Assembly (NCBI GenBank): GCA_034509735.1
Contig: JACGWO010000012.1
Location: forward strand, 22,163,188 to 22,227,187
Length of the DNA: 64,000 nucleotides
Direction of reading: 5' to 3'
Origin: Sesamum alatum
Taxonomy: Eukaryota; Streptophyta; Magnoliopsida; Lamiales; Pedaliaceae
Shown: positions 21,700-36,524 of the stretch, piece after piece
Numbering within the stretch: position 1 is the stretch's first letter
Layout: every line of letters starts with the position of its first letter
The notes under the pieces: model-generated
What the model was told of the DNA's origin: nothing
What the model saw: the letters and a program-made list of their open reading frames with translations, nothing else
Database searches by the model: none
Translations under genes and position numbers: made by a program

Positions 21700-22840
21700 T
21701 AGAGTGAGGATTCCTTGATCCTCGGGAGGGAGGATAGTGGATAACTTCTCCTTGGACCTCGGCCGAGTCTAGTGGATAAGGGGGTTGTTTCGCCTGATTT
21801 TGTCCATGCCAAAATTATGAGGTTAATCAAATAGTTTTCTAATTGTAAACCAAATACATTGGGAATATTAATTTTGAGGCTTTGGGGTTGTGGAGAATTG
21901 AGATGGGCTTAACGAAATTGGTCTAGTTTGGCTAGATTTTTGAGTTTTGAAATTGGGGATTAGGGTTTGCAGGAGAGGGAAGGTAATTTTTAGGGTTTGC
22001 TTTGGGTGAAATTAATTAATGAAGTAAGTGGAAAGATTTCAGTTGATTTTCCCCAACTCCAAGCACTTGTGGCTGGTGTGTGAGACTCCGCTGTTAGTTT
22101 ATGACAAGTACTTAACTCAAATATGTTCAAAATTTTGTAATATTTGTATTAATATAAAAGAAATGGTATTTTTCACCCACAAATGTCCAAATATAGCAAA
22201 AAAATTTAGAATTTTTTTCAATCATGCAAAAGTCAGGTTTGACCAAATCATATTAATCATACAATAAATATAATACACATGCAATGTGATTGGTCATTAT
22301 TTTTAAACTGTACATTAATCACAAGACAAATGCATCATACTTACCATATAATTGATTCAAGATTGACCAAATCTAATTTGGATTAAAATTTCCCCTAGAA
22401 ATCCAAGGCGAAGGACCAGGATGAGAGTCCTGGTCTGTAGGAGGTCCAGACGCGAAAACTCTGCTGCTTAAAGCATGGTACTTTCGATTTTATGCTCATC
22501 ATTATTCCTTGCTATCATAATTATTTTCTCTTCCAAGATTGTTTATTAATTTCAGCATCAGAGTTCTAACGTGTTTTATGCAAGTTTAAGAAGGATTAAG
22601 AATTTTCTCCAGCCAGCTGTCGGGACAAAGGTCTCACATTTACTACACCACATAAATTATGGGAAAAATGCAATTACCCCCTTGTGTTATACAAAATGTG
22701 CAAAACCCCCCTTAAAAAAAAAAGAACAATTTACCTCCCAGTGTTTCTAAAAAACAGAAGCAAAAAGGCCTCTCACGCGTTTAATTACTTTGGTCCTATA
22801 ACTTAATAACTAATGATATTCCATATATTAATTAAACTTA
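21700..22840. other. Unassigned sequence, no supported gene
   Basis: Mixed sequence with short GC-richer patches (GGATCCTTGATCCTCGGG at about 21,708; GACCAGGATGAGAGTCCTGG at about 22,410) that read as no known protein. From about 22,666 a fragment of a foldback element with CCCCCTTGTG and AAACCCCCCTT phrases occurs. Confidence 0.3.
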
Positions 22841-22844
22841 TTAA

Positions 22845-23122
22845 TTTTGGGGGGAAATTACAATTTTTGTCCTGTATGTATTGGGGGTTGGCATTTTTAG
22901 TCCTGTACGATTTTATTTTCGCATTTTGGTCCTGTAAGTTCACGATTTTCACGTTTTTGGTCATATTCCGACGAAAATGGCCGTAAAAAGTCATGCGCGA
23001 GGCACATGACCACATTTTAAAAAAAAAATTCAGCCATTTTCGCCGGAATAGGACCAAAACTGTGAAAATCGCAAACTTACAGAATCAAAATGCAAAAATA
23101 AAATCGTACAGGACTAAAAATG
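22845..23122. mobile_element. MULE-type foldback MITE, right end missing
   Basis: The arms pair: GGCATTTTTAGTCCTGTACG on the left against the reverse complement of 23,050-23,122. A second copy of the family is at 23,925-24,232. This copy stops at AATGCC, exactly where the next foldback (23,123) begins, so its last 25 or so bases are lost. Confidence 0.65.
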
Positions 23123-23642
23123 CCTATAAATTTAGGATAAAATACCTAAATCGTGAATCATGAATGAATCCAATTACACATAATTATAATAACCTGCTTC
23201 TAATTGTGAATCATGAATGAGCTCAGTTCCACAAACCTGTCACGCATTAAATTTTAATAACATCCACAAAAAATTATATTATAAAATTAGTTATAGACAA
23301 AAATAAAATTCTATAATGTTTAAGAGTCTTAATTGCTATAATCTACTTAGAGAATGAATAACAAATTCAACTAAGACAAATTAATATGCCGAATAATATT
23401 TCAACACAATTACTTTGCTAGAAGAAATCTTAATTATATTAAGAAAGTTTTAATTTACCATGACATATTAAAATTTAAAATAAAATACACATGAATAATA
23501 TATAAAATACTAATCTAAACTTAAATATATATATATATATATGTATATATATCTCATAATGAATAAATATCAAAATTTAATTATGTGTAATTGGATTCAT
23601 TCATGATTCACGATTTAGGTTTTTTATCCTAAATTTATAGGA
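23123..23642. mobile_element. Foldback element with 68-bp near-perfect terminal inverted repeats
   Basis: The left end TATAAATTTAGGATAAAA continues to ATCATGAATGAATCCAATTA; the right end, 23,575-23,642, is its reverse complement almost throughout. The interior is AT-rich with a (TA)n run at 23,525. No protein is encoded. Superfamily not assigned. Confidence 0.7.
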
Positions 23643-23924
23643 AGGAGGTATAGAAAATTTAAAATTCTAAATTGTTAAAAATTTCAAAATCTGTAATATA
23701 ATAATTAATAATATTTAAATGATGGTATATTTGTCTTTTCACAAAGAGGAACAAACAACTTGAGTATTCACACATTTATATAAAGTATAGGTATTGATTT
23801 TATTTTCATTAGGCTGCTTTATTGTCATTATTAAGTTGTTATTAATGTACATGTATAGCTGATTGTATATAGTTACAAATTTATAAATAATTTTTTGTTA
23901 TCACTAATGAGAATATTTTTTAGG

Positions 23925-24232
23925 GAAAATTGCATTTTGGTCTTGTATGTATAGGGAGTTGGCATTTTTAGTCCTGTACGATTTTATTTTCGCATTTTGA
24001 TTTTGTAAGTTCGCGATTTTCGCATTTTTGGTCGTATTTCGTCGGAAATTTTTTTAAAATGTGGTCATGTGCCTCACACATGACTTTTTCCAGCCATTTT
24101 TGCTGGAATAGGACCAAAAACGCAAAAATTATGAACTTACAGGACCAAAATGCAAAAATAAAATCGTACAGGACTAAACATGCCAATTCCCTATACATAC
24201 AGGACCAAAATTGCAATTTTTCCTAATTTTGG
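23925..24232. mobile_element. MULE-type foldback MITE, complete copy
   Basis: Starts GGGAAAATTGCATTTTGG and ends CCAAAATTGCAATTTTTCC. The arms contain GGCATTTTTAGTCCTGTACG in both directions. No exact 9-bp target duplication is visible, so the superfamily is inferred from the resemblance of its ends to the elements at 32,449 and 50,114. Confidence 0.65.
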
Positions 24233-24429
24233 TCTCTAATTTTTTTGTTTTTAATGATTGAAATTGACCAGAAAGGTCCCTCTGTTAGTTTAAACAGTTA
24301 ACTAACAATTAAGTTTAATTTATATCATTTTAAGAAATTTGGGAAATAAAATTATGAGGTTAGATGAAGTACCAAAAATAATGTAATAATCAATTTAAAA
24401 GATCAAAAATGTAATTACCTGGTTTTTGT
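24233..24429. other. Short AT-rich spacer
   Basis: No coding or repeat structure is recognised beyond a weak echo of MITE-like phrases (GACCAGAAAGGTCCC). Confidence 0.3.
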
Positions 24430-25004
24430 AACATGCATGCATATAAAATTTGATTGGTACAGCGACAACTATTACTGTAATTAATGATTAATCAAGGAGA
24501 AGATTGTTGTATCGTTGATGTGTGGATTATATACGTCCACATTGCAAATTCGTGTTTGCTTTGTGATAGTACAGAAATTTAACCAAATATCAAGATGTAA
24601 TTTTTAAAAGAAGAATTATGGAATTATCAAACTACCTTCGGTGATTATGCCCAATAAATTAGTGGGTTAGATACACTTATCGAGTTGCCCCCGACGATTG
24701 CATAAATAATTAGTTGTCGATTGGGGGCGATATTGTCGTTACGCCTCCCCTTTTTAGTATATATATAATCTATAAATAATTAGTAGTCGATTGGGGGCGA
24801 TATTGTCGTTACGCCTCCCCTTTTTAGTATATATATAATCTATAATTTATTGTAAAGGGGAGAGATTTTTAATAGCAGATTTTTGTATGTCCGGTAATTT
24901 GATGAAGTATTATTTGGTACCGTCACCTTGCAACCATGATCTGTGCCACCGACAATTAGTTTGGTAATAATTTACTACATTGTACGTAGTTTGTACCAAC
25001 CTAT
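24430..25004. repeat. Segmental block S, copy 2, with a 70-bp tandem duplication
   Basis: TGCATGCATATAAAATTTG, GTGTGGATTATATACGTCC and TTTGGTAATAA match block S at 36,530-36,738. Within it, two copies of a 70-bp unit (24,711-24,780 and 24,781-24,850) differ at about one position; each holds GTCGATTGGGGGCGATATTG and ATATATATAATC. The duplication is not in the third copy, so it is recent. Confidence 0.75.
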
Positions 25005-25620
25005 CACTAGAAGAAATATAATATTAATTATTAAAAATGATCATAATTAAAAATAAATGATCATAATAAATAATTATTTATTACGATCACGATCGATTGT
25101 TCGTTTTGGCTTTTATGAAAAATAAATAATTATAATTAATAATTATTTATCACGGTCACGATCGATTGTTCGTTTTGGCTTTTATAAGTGTGGTTAAAAT
25201 ATTTTAGTCGTGGAAAAAATATTTTTAGTGGTGGATAAGCTAAGTATTTGCATTGGTTTTATTTAATCCACTATAAATAATTTGATTTTTTCCTACACTA
25301 TTAATGACCACAATTTAAAAACCATAGTTAATCAAAGTGGTCAATTACAATCAATGCGAAACCATAAATTTTTATCACAATTAGTTAATATTTGTCATGA
25401 TTTTTAGCTATGGCCAAACTGTTTGTCATGGTTTAGCTATAACTGAAGTTTAGAACTCACTTGCAGAAATAATAGCTAATGATTGTAACATAATTGTGAT
25501 TAATAATTTGTATTCGCCACAATTTTATTTTCTTTTGATATACTAATTAATAATGGTCATTTACCATGATCCTTAGTTCATAAATATTAAACAGGTAGCA
25601 AAAGGAAATTTTGTTCTAGT
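25005..25620. mobile_element. CACTA-type MITE, copy in block 2
   Basis: 616 bp starting CACTAGAAGAAATATAATA and ending TTTTGTTCTAGTG. Flanking triplets are TAT and TAG (one difference). The interior has repeated inverted phrases such as ATTTTTAGCTATGG. An orthologous copy sits in the same place in the other segmental unit at 36,739, so the insertion came before that duplication. Confidence 0.7.
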
Positions 25621-25994
25621 GTAGCTATGTATTTTCGAAAGCGATGGACTAATTAGTTGATAGAGAAAATAATGTAGACGTTGGTAATTAGTACTAGAAT
25701 TCAAGCTGATAAATAATTGATCATTTGAAATAATTAAATTTAACTTTGATCATTAATAATTAAAGCTAATCCATAACTGTGTTGATTAGAAGGTTTAATT
25801 TATTTGTTTATGGTAATTCTGTGTATTTTTATTTTATTAAGTTGTTGTATATTTAAGTTTGAAACTCAGACCATATATAGCTATTTAAAATATAGATTTA
25901 GGTAACATGTAACAACATGATTTTGAAATAAGAGGAATTTACCCAATGATTTTCAAATCTTACACAAAAAGAATCAAGCAAATAATTTTTTTAA
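25621..25994. repeat. Segmental block E, copy 2
   Basis: Matches 37,302-37,680 (TTTTCGAAAG-GATGGAC, AATAATGTAGACGTTGG, ATAGCTATTTAAAATATAG, TGATTTTCAAATCTTACAC). It ends where the LINE/gypsy debris begins. Confidence 0.8.
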
Positions 25995-27620
25995 ATAATT
26001 TGGAGAGACGGTCGACGATAACCTAGATGACGGTCTTTTCGCCCGACCCCGGCAGGTGAGTGATGTTGCCCACGTGCGTGACTCCGTGTCAAAACTCTAT
26101 CTTGTCTGTCGAGCAAATTCCCTCGACGATGGCACCCCCTGACCTGGGCCTCCACAAAAACCTCATCATCCACTGGGTGTTGTGGATTTGGAGCCTCCCC
26201 TGGCCGAAAAGCTCCTCATAACCCCTGTCAATCTCCGCACCACAACCCAACGTCTTCGCAAGGACACTTCCCTCCTCCTCATCTGTCTCAGGCCTGAAAA
26301 TGCATATCGTCCGGATGGGGTTCGTATCATCCCCTTCCCCCACTTTGGTCCCACTCCCTTCTGCATGGTGTAAGTCATCATTGGTTTTTTCCTCCGATTC
26401 AGCTATTGTTTCTAGACTTGGCATGGAGCTTGAGTTCCCCTCACCCCCTGCTTTATTAGTCGCATTGGAGGGCTCCCTCCACCTATGTCAGCGCCATGTG
26501 GCTGCGTCAGCGACACCGTTTTGGACCCCCCGTCCTCCACTGTCGGGCATTGGGGGGCAGGGCATGGAGAGGTAGGCAGAACCGCCCCATCATTCCCTTT
26601 TGTCAACATGTCGTTTCTTGTTCAGAAGGATTCGCAAATCTGTTGTGTGGTCATGTTCCTCCCCGTTCGCTCTTTCCTTCCCTTCTCGGTGTGAAGCCGT
26701 AGCCGTCGAGTTTTCTCTTCCCTCACGACATTCCTCCTCCGAGTGGCCCGGATGGCAGCAGATGTTACAGTATTTCGGACATTTCTCATAGATAACCGCT
26801 TGCGGTACGTACGATCCTTCCAGTCCAATCCAAACAGATCTTGGACGTTCCTTCCTCAAGTCAAGTTCCACACAAACCCTAGAAACACTAGGCCGAATCC
26901 CGTCTATTGTTGCCTCATCCATTTTTAACGGGATTCCTACCAAGCTTTTTATTCCAAATAGAGCTTTCCTGTGGAATAGATGGATTGGGAGTTCCGACAG
27001 TCGAATCCAAACTGGCGCTGTCGAGGAATCGATACAGGGGTTGAAATCCGGCATCCACTTGAAAATACGCATAGGGAAACCATCTATATACAGAATTTGC
27101 CGCAGCCACAATCGTGCAAAATCTTCCTCGTTACTTAACTTAAGGATTATATGCTTGGCGTTGATAACCCCGACCGAGTACGCCCCTCTCTATCCAAGCT
27201 TCGACAAATATGTACGAATCGCCTGTAGGCTAGGATATCCGTGAGAGAACTTCCCCACCAAGGCGAAACGGAGGTGCTCAGATAGCTTTTCCGTCTCCTC
27301 CATCGAAAAATTGATCGCTCGGCCCCCCTATACAGGCCCAGTTGCCAATAATAGTTGTCTCCTTCAGAGAACATTTTTTTTGATGCACGAGGGGAGAGAG
27401 GGGCCTCCTGGTCAGTGTTTCTAGAAAGGTTCTGCGTCGGTCTGGTGGGTCTAGCGGTCGAGCGACGCCGCTGGGAAGAGCCATGTCCGACATGGCACAA
27501 AGAGTCCAAACGTTGGCACAAGTCCATAGGTAGAGAGTCCCGATATTTATGTGAAAGTAAAAGAGCTAGCAATTTTCAAAGAAATGTGTGGTACCAAATA
27601 TGTTACGTTATGGGACTAAC
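25995..27620 (-). pseudogene. LINE ORF1 (DUF4283 and zinc knuckle), with a gypsy-like scrap at its left end
   Basis: On the minus strand, 27,290-27,000 reads as a DUF4283 domain (HLRFALVGKFSHGYPSLQ, VGVINAKHIILKLSNEEDF, ARLWLRQILYIDGFPMRIFK) with one stop. It continues as PVWIRLSELPIHLFHRKALF, DEATIDGIRPSVSRVCVELD and the zinc knuckle CPKYCNICCHPGHSEEEC near 26,740. This is the nucleic-acid-binding first ORF of plant L1/RTE-like LINEs. Upstream, 27,572-27,300 is a low-complexity N-terminus. After 26,590 the frame is lost. At 25,995-26,075 a different frame reads ITHLPGSGEKTV then VIVDR, resembling a gypsy integrase, so the left end may be a different element. No RT remains. Confidence 0.75.
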
Positions 27621-27859
27621 ACTGCAATAACCCCTATATTTGTAATATAAATATTTGTAATAGTTAAATTATTATTAGACATATGAGATGAGAGCTTCGA
27701 TAGAAAATAATTAAGGAGTTATGTGAAATTAAAGGTATCATTGGAAAATTAAGGAAACAATTTTTTTTTTCCAAAGAATCGACTACATAATTTCAAAACT
27801 CCCATCTATTTTTCTTTCGATTGAAAATACAAACTATTTGTACAGTCTAATCAATAATT
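27621..27859. other. Junction before the HCT fragment
   Basis: AT-rich sequence. From about 27,838 it matches the interrupted part of the other HCT copy (31,630-31,700), so the HCT sequence here is cut off at its 5' side near 27,830. Confidence 0.45.
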
Positions 27860-28464
27860 AAAACTTATTCGGACTAATTAGAACGTGTGGAGATCACAGA
27901 GTTAGTCATTACAGCATGTTCGAGGTGGTGGCAGGGCATGTATGGCGCTGCACTTCCATGGCTTGTGGGCTGGCGAAAGATCAGGAAACGAAGCTGTACA
28001 TTGCGGTGGATGGGCGGTCTAGGCTGCAGCCCCAACTCCTACCAGGCTATTTCGGCAATGTGCTCTTTACGGCCGCACCCATTGCTTCAGGGGGCGAAAT
28101 GCAGTCGAATCCTTTGAAGTTTGTTGTCCGTAAAATTCATGATGCGATAGCGAGGACGAACGACGACAACTACCTAAAGTCGGCTCTTGATTACTTGGAG
28201 TTGCAGCCTGATATTATTGCCATTTCGCTAGGACAACGGACTTATAGATGTCTGATTCTTTGCGTAACCAGTTGGATTAGGCTACCATTTGATGCAGATT
28301 TTGGTTCCGGTAAGCCGACGCATATGGGACCTGGCGGCCCGACGTGCGAAGGGAAATGTCTTGTGATGCGTAGTCCAGAAAACGACGGGAGCTTGCTGTG
28401 TGCAATCTTGCTACTTAAACCACATATGCACCTCTTTGCGAAGATCATGTATGACGGCATTTGA
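27860..28464 (+). pseudogene. HCT: HCT-like acyltransferase, C-terminal fragment (copy A)
   Basis: The frame reads CGDHRVSHYSMFEVVAGHVW, then LAKDQETKLYI, DGRSRLQP, PGYFGNVLFTAAPIASGGE, KSALDYLELQPDIIA and VTSWIRLPFDADFG, ending MYDGI and TGA at 28,464. This is the C-terminal half of a BAHD acyltransferase of the hydroxycinnamoyl-CoA:shikimate transferase type, which acts in the cytosol in phenylpropanoid/lignin synthesis. The N-terminal half with the catalytic HxxxD is missing. The structural motif normally DFGWG reads DFGSG (28,297-28,311). An AATAAA poly(A) signal occurs at about 28,513. It is very similar to the end of copy B, 3.8 kb downstream. A truncated pseudogene. Confidence 0.85.
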
Positions 28465-29290
28465 AGTGTTTCGTTTCTTAAATAGAACATCATTTGTCTT
28501 TCCTTTCCGGGTAATAAAGATGCTTTGTCTGGAATTAGGAAATTTTTTTATACAAATCAAGTATGATCGAATCAAACTAATCACGTTGTAAATGTATTAT
28601 TGCTGGTTCAGTAGATGGTTGAAGCAACACTTTTAATCTTGTTAGTAATTTTATGCATTGAATTTATAATTGAGTCTTGTTGTGGGTTTAGGATATCATT
28701 TGTGATAGGATGATTGGGTGGAACGAGAAACGGAACGATGATTAATTTCATCATTCAATATATATTTTTTGATTTGACGTATTGTATGTGTGATATTCGA
28801 TGTGATAATATAATAAGTGTTTGGTTGAAGGTATTATAAAATATGATCAAATATAGAAATACGAATATGGGTATTTTTTTAATTTATTTTCATTTTTAAG
28901 GGTATCAATTGCTTAGTTTTCATTAATAATTATGAATGCATATGTAATGCTATGGTACGATTTATATATAGTAGAAGATGACGTGTCAAATATTTTGCAA
29001 TGACACATCGTTAATTATAAAAAGAAAAGTTGATAAGTATCTTCATTGTAGTTTTTATACCTTTACTCTCCTTGTCCTATCCACTGGAATTTTCACACAA
29101 TATAATTATGATTAAATTACATTTATGCCCTGAAATTCTTGCGAATAAGCACTAAACACCGTGCAAAAAAAAATATTGTAGATTACCCATGAAAAACAAA
29201 TTTATATTGGCATAATAAATTTACTATACTTTTCAGCCCAATTTATTGGTGGGCAGGAGGGCAAATGCGACCACTAAAATAAGCCTCCCA
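28465..29290. repeat. Duplicated HCT downstream block, short copy
   Basis: Parallel to 32,249-33,470: ATCTTGTTAGTAATTTTATG, TGTTGTGGGTTTAGGATATC, GTAGAAGATGACGTGTCAAAT, AAGTTGATAAGTATCTTC, ATTCTTGCGAATAAGCACT and GCCCAATTTATTGG. It has no MULE MITE (empty site at about 28,655-28,665) and no solo LTR (29,219). It runs directly into the leader of the next HCT copy. Confidence 0.85.
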
Positions 29291-32248
<2,958 letters not shown>

Positions 32249-33974
32249 AGTGTTTCGTTTCTTATATTGAATATCAATTGTCTTTTCTTTCCGGGTAATA
32301 AAGATGCTTTGTCTCGAATTAGGAAAATTTTTATACAGATCATGTATGATCGAACCAAACTAATTACATTGTAAATATATCTCTATTGGTTCAGTGGGTG
32401 GTTGAAGCGACACTTTTAATCTTGTTAGTAATTTTATGCATTGAAGTTGGGAAAATTGCATTATACGTCTCATAACTTATACTGTTTGCGATTTTGGTCC
32501 CATTAATTTTTGATATAGCAATTTTAGTCCTATTAATTTTCGACGAACCAATTTGAGTCCCATTAATTTTCGATGTAGCAATTTTAGTCTCATAAGCCCA
32601 TAAACATTACAATTTTAGTTCCATGGACAAATTCCGTAAACACTTAATGGATGGAGCACATGCGTGGCATGTGCTTCTAGTCAAACATGGGTTAAGTTAA
32701 CGGTTTCATCCGTTAATTTTTTAACGGAATTTGCCCATGGGACTAAAATTACAACGTTTGTGGACTTATGGGACTAAAATTGCTACGTCGAAAATTAATA
32801 GAACTAAAATTACAAATGGTGTAAATTATGGGATGTAAAATTCAATTTTCCCATTGAAGTTATAATTGAGTCTTGTTGTGGGTTTAGGATATCATTTGTG
32901 ATGGGATGTGATTGGGTAGAATGGAAATGGACTTATGATTAATTCTGTTATTTAATATATGTTGTTTGATTTGACATATTATATGTGTGATAATATAACA
33001 TAGTGTTTCGTTGAAGGTGTTACAAAATATGATTAAATATAAAAATATCAATATGGGTATATTTTTAAGTTATTTTCATTTTTAAGGGTATCAATTGCTT
33101 AGTTCTCATTAATAATTATGAATGCATATGTAATGCTATGGTACGCTTTATATATAGTAGAAGATGACGTGTCAAATAATTTTGCTATGACACACCATTA
33201 ATTATAAAAAGAAAAGTTGATAAGTATCTTCATCGTAGTTTTTATACCTTTAATTTCTTTGTCCTATCCATTAGAATTTTCACACAATATAATTATGGGT
33301 AAATTACATTTGTGTCCTGAAATTCTTGCGAATAAGCACTAAACATCGTGGAAAAAAAAGTATCGCAGATTACCCATGAAAAACCCTATATATTGGCATA
33401 ATAAATTTACTATACTTTTCAGCCCAATTTATTGGTCGACGGGAGGGCAAATGTGACCATTAAAATAAGCCTCCCGCCAAAATAAATCCTCAGCAGCTTG
33501 TCACATGAGCACCGCCGTGTATTTGGGGGCTAAAGTGTAAATATACCCCAAGCACTATTCCTTGTTGTTGAATGGTCCACTCTATTCCAAATAGTTATTT
33601 TTATTTTTTTTTAATAACGGTATTTTAAATAGTTGTTTTTATTGCCATGAAACTCTGGTTTGAGATTACGTTTCATATTTTTTTATAGTAGTTCATGTTG
33701 TGAAAACAAGAATGCACAGCACAAAAGAATGCTTAATTGCAAATAATTAACATTTCATCGCAAAACAGGATTGCATGGCATGAAATAAGTATTTGATTGC
33801 CCAAATAAACATAATTAATCACATAAGCTTCAAAAAATATCTAGGAATTGCACCACTTTTAGAACTCCCAAAGCACTTCAACGCTCTACTATCAAGCATT
33901 TGCATGTCGTAGTCGCCCAAATATACAGAAACTTCTCACTTGATTGTAATTTTACTAATTTCAACTCTAAATCT
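32249..33974. repeat. Duplicated HCT downstream block, copy with MULE MITE
   Basis: Carries the same block as 28,465-29,290 and 10,110-21,490, here in its longest uninterrupted form from 32,853 to 33,974. A poly(A) signal (AATAAA) follows the HCT stop at about 32,298. It provides the unfilled sites for the solo LTR (33,395) and the 10-kb CACTA (about 33,551). No gene. Confidence 0.85.
32449..32852. mobile_element. MULE-type foldback MITE with 9-bp target duplication
   Basis: 404 bp, ends GGGAAAATTGCATTATACG and (reverse complement of right) GGGAAAATTGAATTTTACA. The 9-bp duplication ATTGAAGTT lies at 32,440-32,448 and 32,853-32,861. The paralogous block at 28,655 reads GCATTGAATTTATAATTGAG without it. 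Confidence 0.9.
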
Positions 33975-36470
33975 CTTTTTTTTTTTCTTTTTTTTTTTTA
34001 GATAAATTAGCGATGAAATTTTATAAAACACACAACATAAAAAATACATCAGTTTGACACAAGAAACAGACAGCACAAAAACTAGGACCAAGCCAAACAG
34101 GAAACAAAACAACACAAACTCAACAAAAAAGAAAAAAAAAACCAACAAACCCAGTATAAAATAGTTCAAAGCAAAAAGATCAGCCAACATACATCCACTG
34201 ACTCACATTAATATGCTACTTGATCAAGCCCTCTGGAAACTGGTTAGCAGGATTAGAGCTCTACTCCAAGCGTCCGAAAGATCACCACACTGCCCTTCCA
34301 CAACTCGTTTACACCGTTGCTTCCAAATGACCCAACATATCATGAAAAATCTATTGATATTGTCCCCCTCCAGCTGCTGAACAATCCTAAACACCCACTC
34401 CGCACCTCACAAGAACGAATGAGACACAATATGCCACGGGATAAAAGATATAGCCCATAATTGTCTTGCTTCACAACAGCCCAGAAAGACATGACAAAGA
34501 GATTCCAAATCAGCCCCACAAGCACTATAACTAGTATCTACCCCCTGTTTTCGGTGGGATAATTTCTCCAACATTGGAAGCGACTCGATGCAAATTCGCC
34601 ATACTAAAACACGCACTCTAGGAGGAACATTGGCATCCATAAAACAGTCCACAATGATTTACCATGCTGACACAATGCCTACCCTGGATGTCGATGAAGA
34701 CGCCAATCCCCTTTCCTTCATGATCACCGCTTGCCGATAAGCACTCTTTACCGTGAAGCAGCCCTTCCTATGGAACCTCCACCGCCACCTCCTCACCCAC
34801 ACTCCCCTGCCCCTCCCTCCTCACACACGCCTCTACCAATAAATCCCGAGCAGCCAAGATACTACACCAAGTCCAAGACAGTCTATTCCCAATTGCTGCC
34901 CCCCAAAAGTCCCTATGGTGGAAGTATTTGGTCTGCATCACCCTACTAAGCAAAGAATTCAGCAGAGTAAGGATGCGACACCCCTGCTTAGCCAACATAA
35001 CCAAGTTAAACTCCCTCAATCTCCTAAACCCCAACCCCTCGAGCCACCAGACAACACAATTTAGCACAAGCTACACAATGAACCCTCCGCTCCCCCCTAT
35101 TATGCCACCAAAAATTTGATGCCACCGATTCCAATTGATGTAAGAAATAGCTCGGAAGGAGAAAACATGACATGGCATCAGTCGGCATCGACTGTACAAC
35201 CGCCTTAATAAGCACCCCCTTCCCCGCTTGCGATAGAAACTTCTCATCCCACCCACTCGTCCTCTCCCAAACCCTATCCTTAAGATATCTAAATAATGAC
35301 CCCTTCGATTTGCCCCTCACCACTGGAAGACCCAAATATCTATCATGCTTATCTACCAGCCTCACTCCAAAAATCGAAGCAAGATCCCGCTTAACCCCAT
35401 CCCGAATTTTCCCACTCACCACCATACTCGACTGATTAAAATTGATCTTCTGCCCTGAAGCCCAAGCATAAGCCTCCGAAATCCTCTGCACATCCCTCAA
35501 CTGCTCCTACGTGGCATCACAGAACACCAACGTATCATCAGCAAACAACAAGTGCGAAACTAGTGGAGCTTAAGGTGCAATAGTCACCACACATAGTCTC
35601 CTGTCTCTTTCGGCCGTTTGGATCATACAAGAAAAGGCTTCTGCACATAAAATAAATAAGTACGGGAAAAGAGGGTAACCTTGACGGATATCTCTCTCTG
35701 GTCTAAAATAACCAAATAGTTCCCCATTTAATGTCAAAGAGTAAGGAACAGTAGTAACCAACAACATAATGAGGTTCACAAATCTATGACTAAATCCCAA
35801 CCTGGTCAAAACACCCCAAAGAAAAGGCCACTCAATCCTCACTAGAAGAAAGTATAATATTAGTGACAAAATATCAAATGACAATTTTAAAGTTGTCCCT
35901 AAAAATATATATATTAAGTGACAATATTTTTTATCTTGTCACTATATAATTATTAGTAACAAAAATTGTGTATAAAATTATCACTAAATACAATTAGTGA
36001 TATATCTATAGTGACAGCTTAGTGACAACACAATATAGTGACAATTATTATTTGTTGTCACTAGGTTGTCACTATACATGAGTCACTAATTGTATTTAAT
36101 GACAACTTTATGCACATTTTTTGTCACAAATCTTGCTAATAACAATTTTTACAAAATAATAGTAAATATTAAAATCATAAAATTCATTATTGTGACAAAA
36201 TAAACATTCTTGTCACTAAATATATATAATTAGTGCCAATATTAAAATTGTCACTTGATCTTTTTGTCGCTAATTTTCTATTTTCTTGTAGTACCTATCA
36301 TAGACTTTACTCATATCTAATTTAAGTGTTTAAATTTTCAGGTGATGATTAAGCTCAAATGCTAAAAGCACATTATCAATAATTAGCCTACCCAAAATGA
36401 AAGCAAATTGGGTATGCGACACAACCGAATTAAGAATGGACCTAACACGATTAGCTACACATTCTGAGTG
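33975..36470 (-). pseudogene. 5'-truncated LINE: reverse transcriptase and zf-RVT
   Basis: Minus strand. The 3' end is marked by a poly-T run on the plus strand (33,975-34,000). From the 5' side: FAFILGRLIIDNVLLAFELN (about 36,370), a break where a MITE sits, then RIEWPFLWGVLTRLGFSHRF, GELFGYFRPERDIRQG, PYLFILCAEAF and the catalytic LLFADDTLVFCDA (about 35,520-35,560). Next come ASGQKINFNQSSMVVSGKI, RYLGLPVVRGKSKGS, GWDEKFLSQAGKGVLIKAVV, and a zf-RVT stretch VPPRVRVLVWRICIESLPML. Several frameshifts are present. It was copied into the HCT downstream block; the paralogue at about 21,470 is uninterrupted. Such elements insert by target-primed reverse transcription. Confidence 0.85.
35840..36293. 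mobile_element. CACTA-type MITE inside the LINE reverse transcriptase
   Basis: 454 bp starting CACTAGAAGAAAGTATAATA and ending TTTCTTGTAGTA, with exact CCT target triplets at 35,837-35,839 and 36,294-36,296. The LINE reading frame resumes on both sides (SKVYDRIEW across the site). The interior is made of TAGTGACAA and TTGTCACTA units in alternating orientation. It shares its first 20 bases with the element at 25,005. Confidence 0.9.
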
Positions 36471-36524
36471 CATGTGAACGGACGTTCACAAATAAACGCA
36501 ATCGATTAAATCCAAAATTTTACA

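Noticed and set aside
23925..24232. 9-bp target duplication for this MITE
   Set aside because: The flanks ATTTTTTAG and TAATTTTGG agree at only about five of nine bases, so no duplication is claimed.
22845..24232. MicroRNA precursors from the long hairpins
   Set aside because: The foldbacks are hundreds of bases long and are transposon arms; no small stem with a defined mature region can be singled out without small-RNA data.
34731..34949. Plus-strand Pro-rich frames over 34.7-35.5 kb
   Set aside because: They are opposite the LINE reverse transcriptase, which is on the minus strand with the FADD box.
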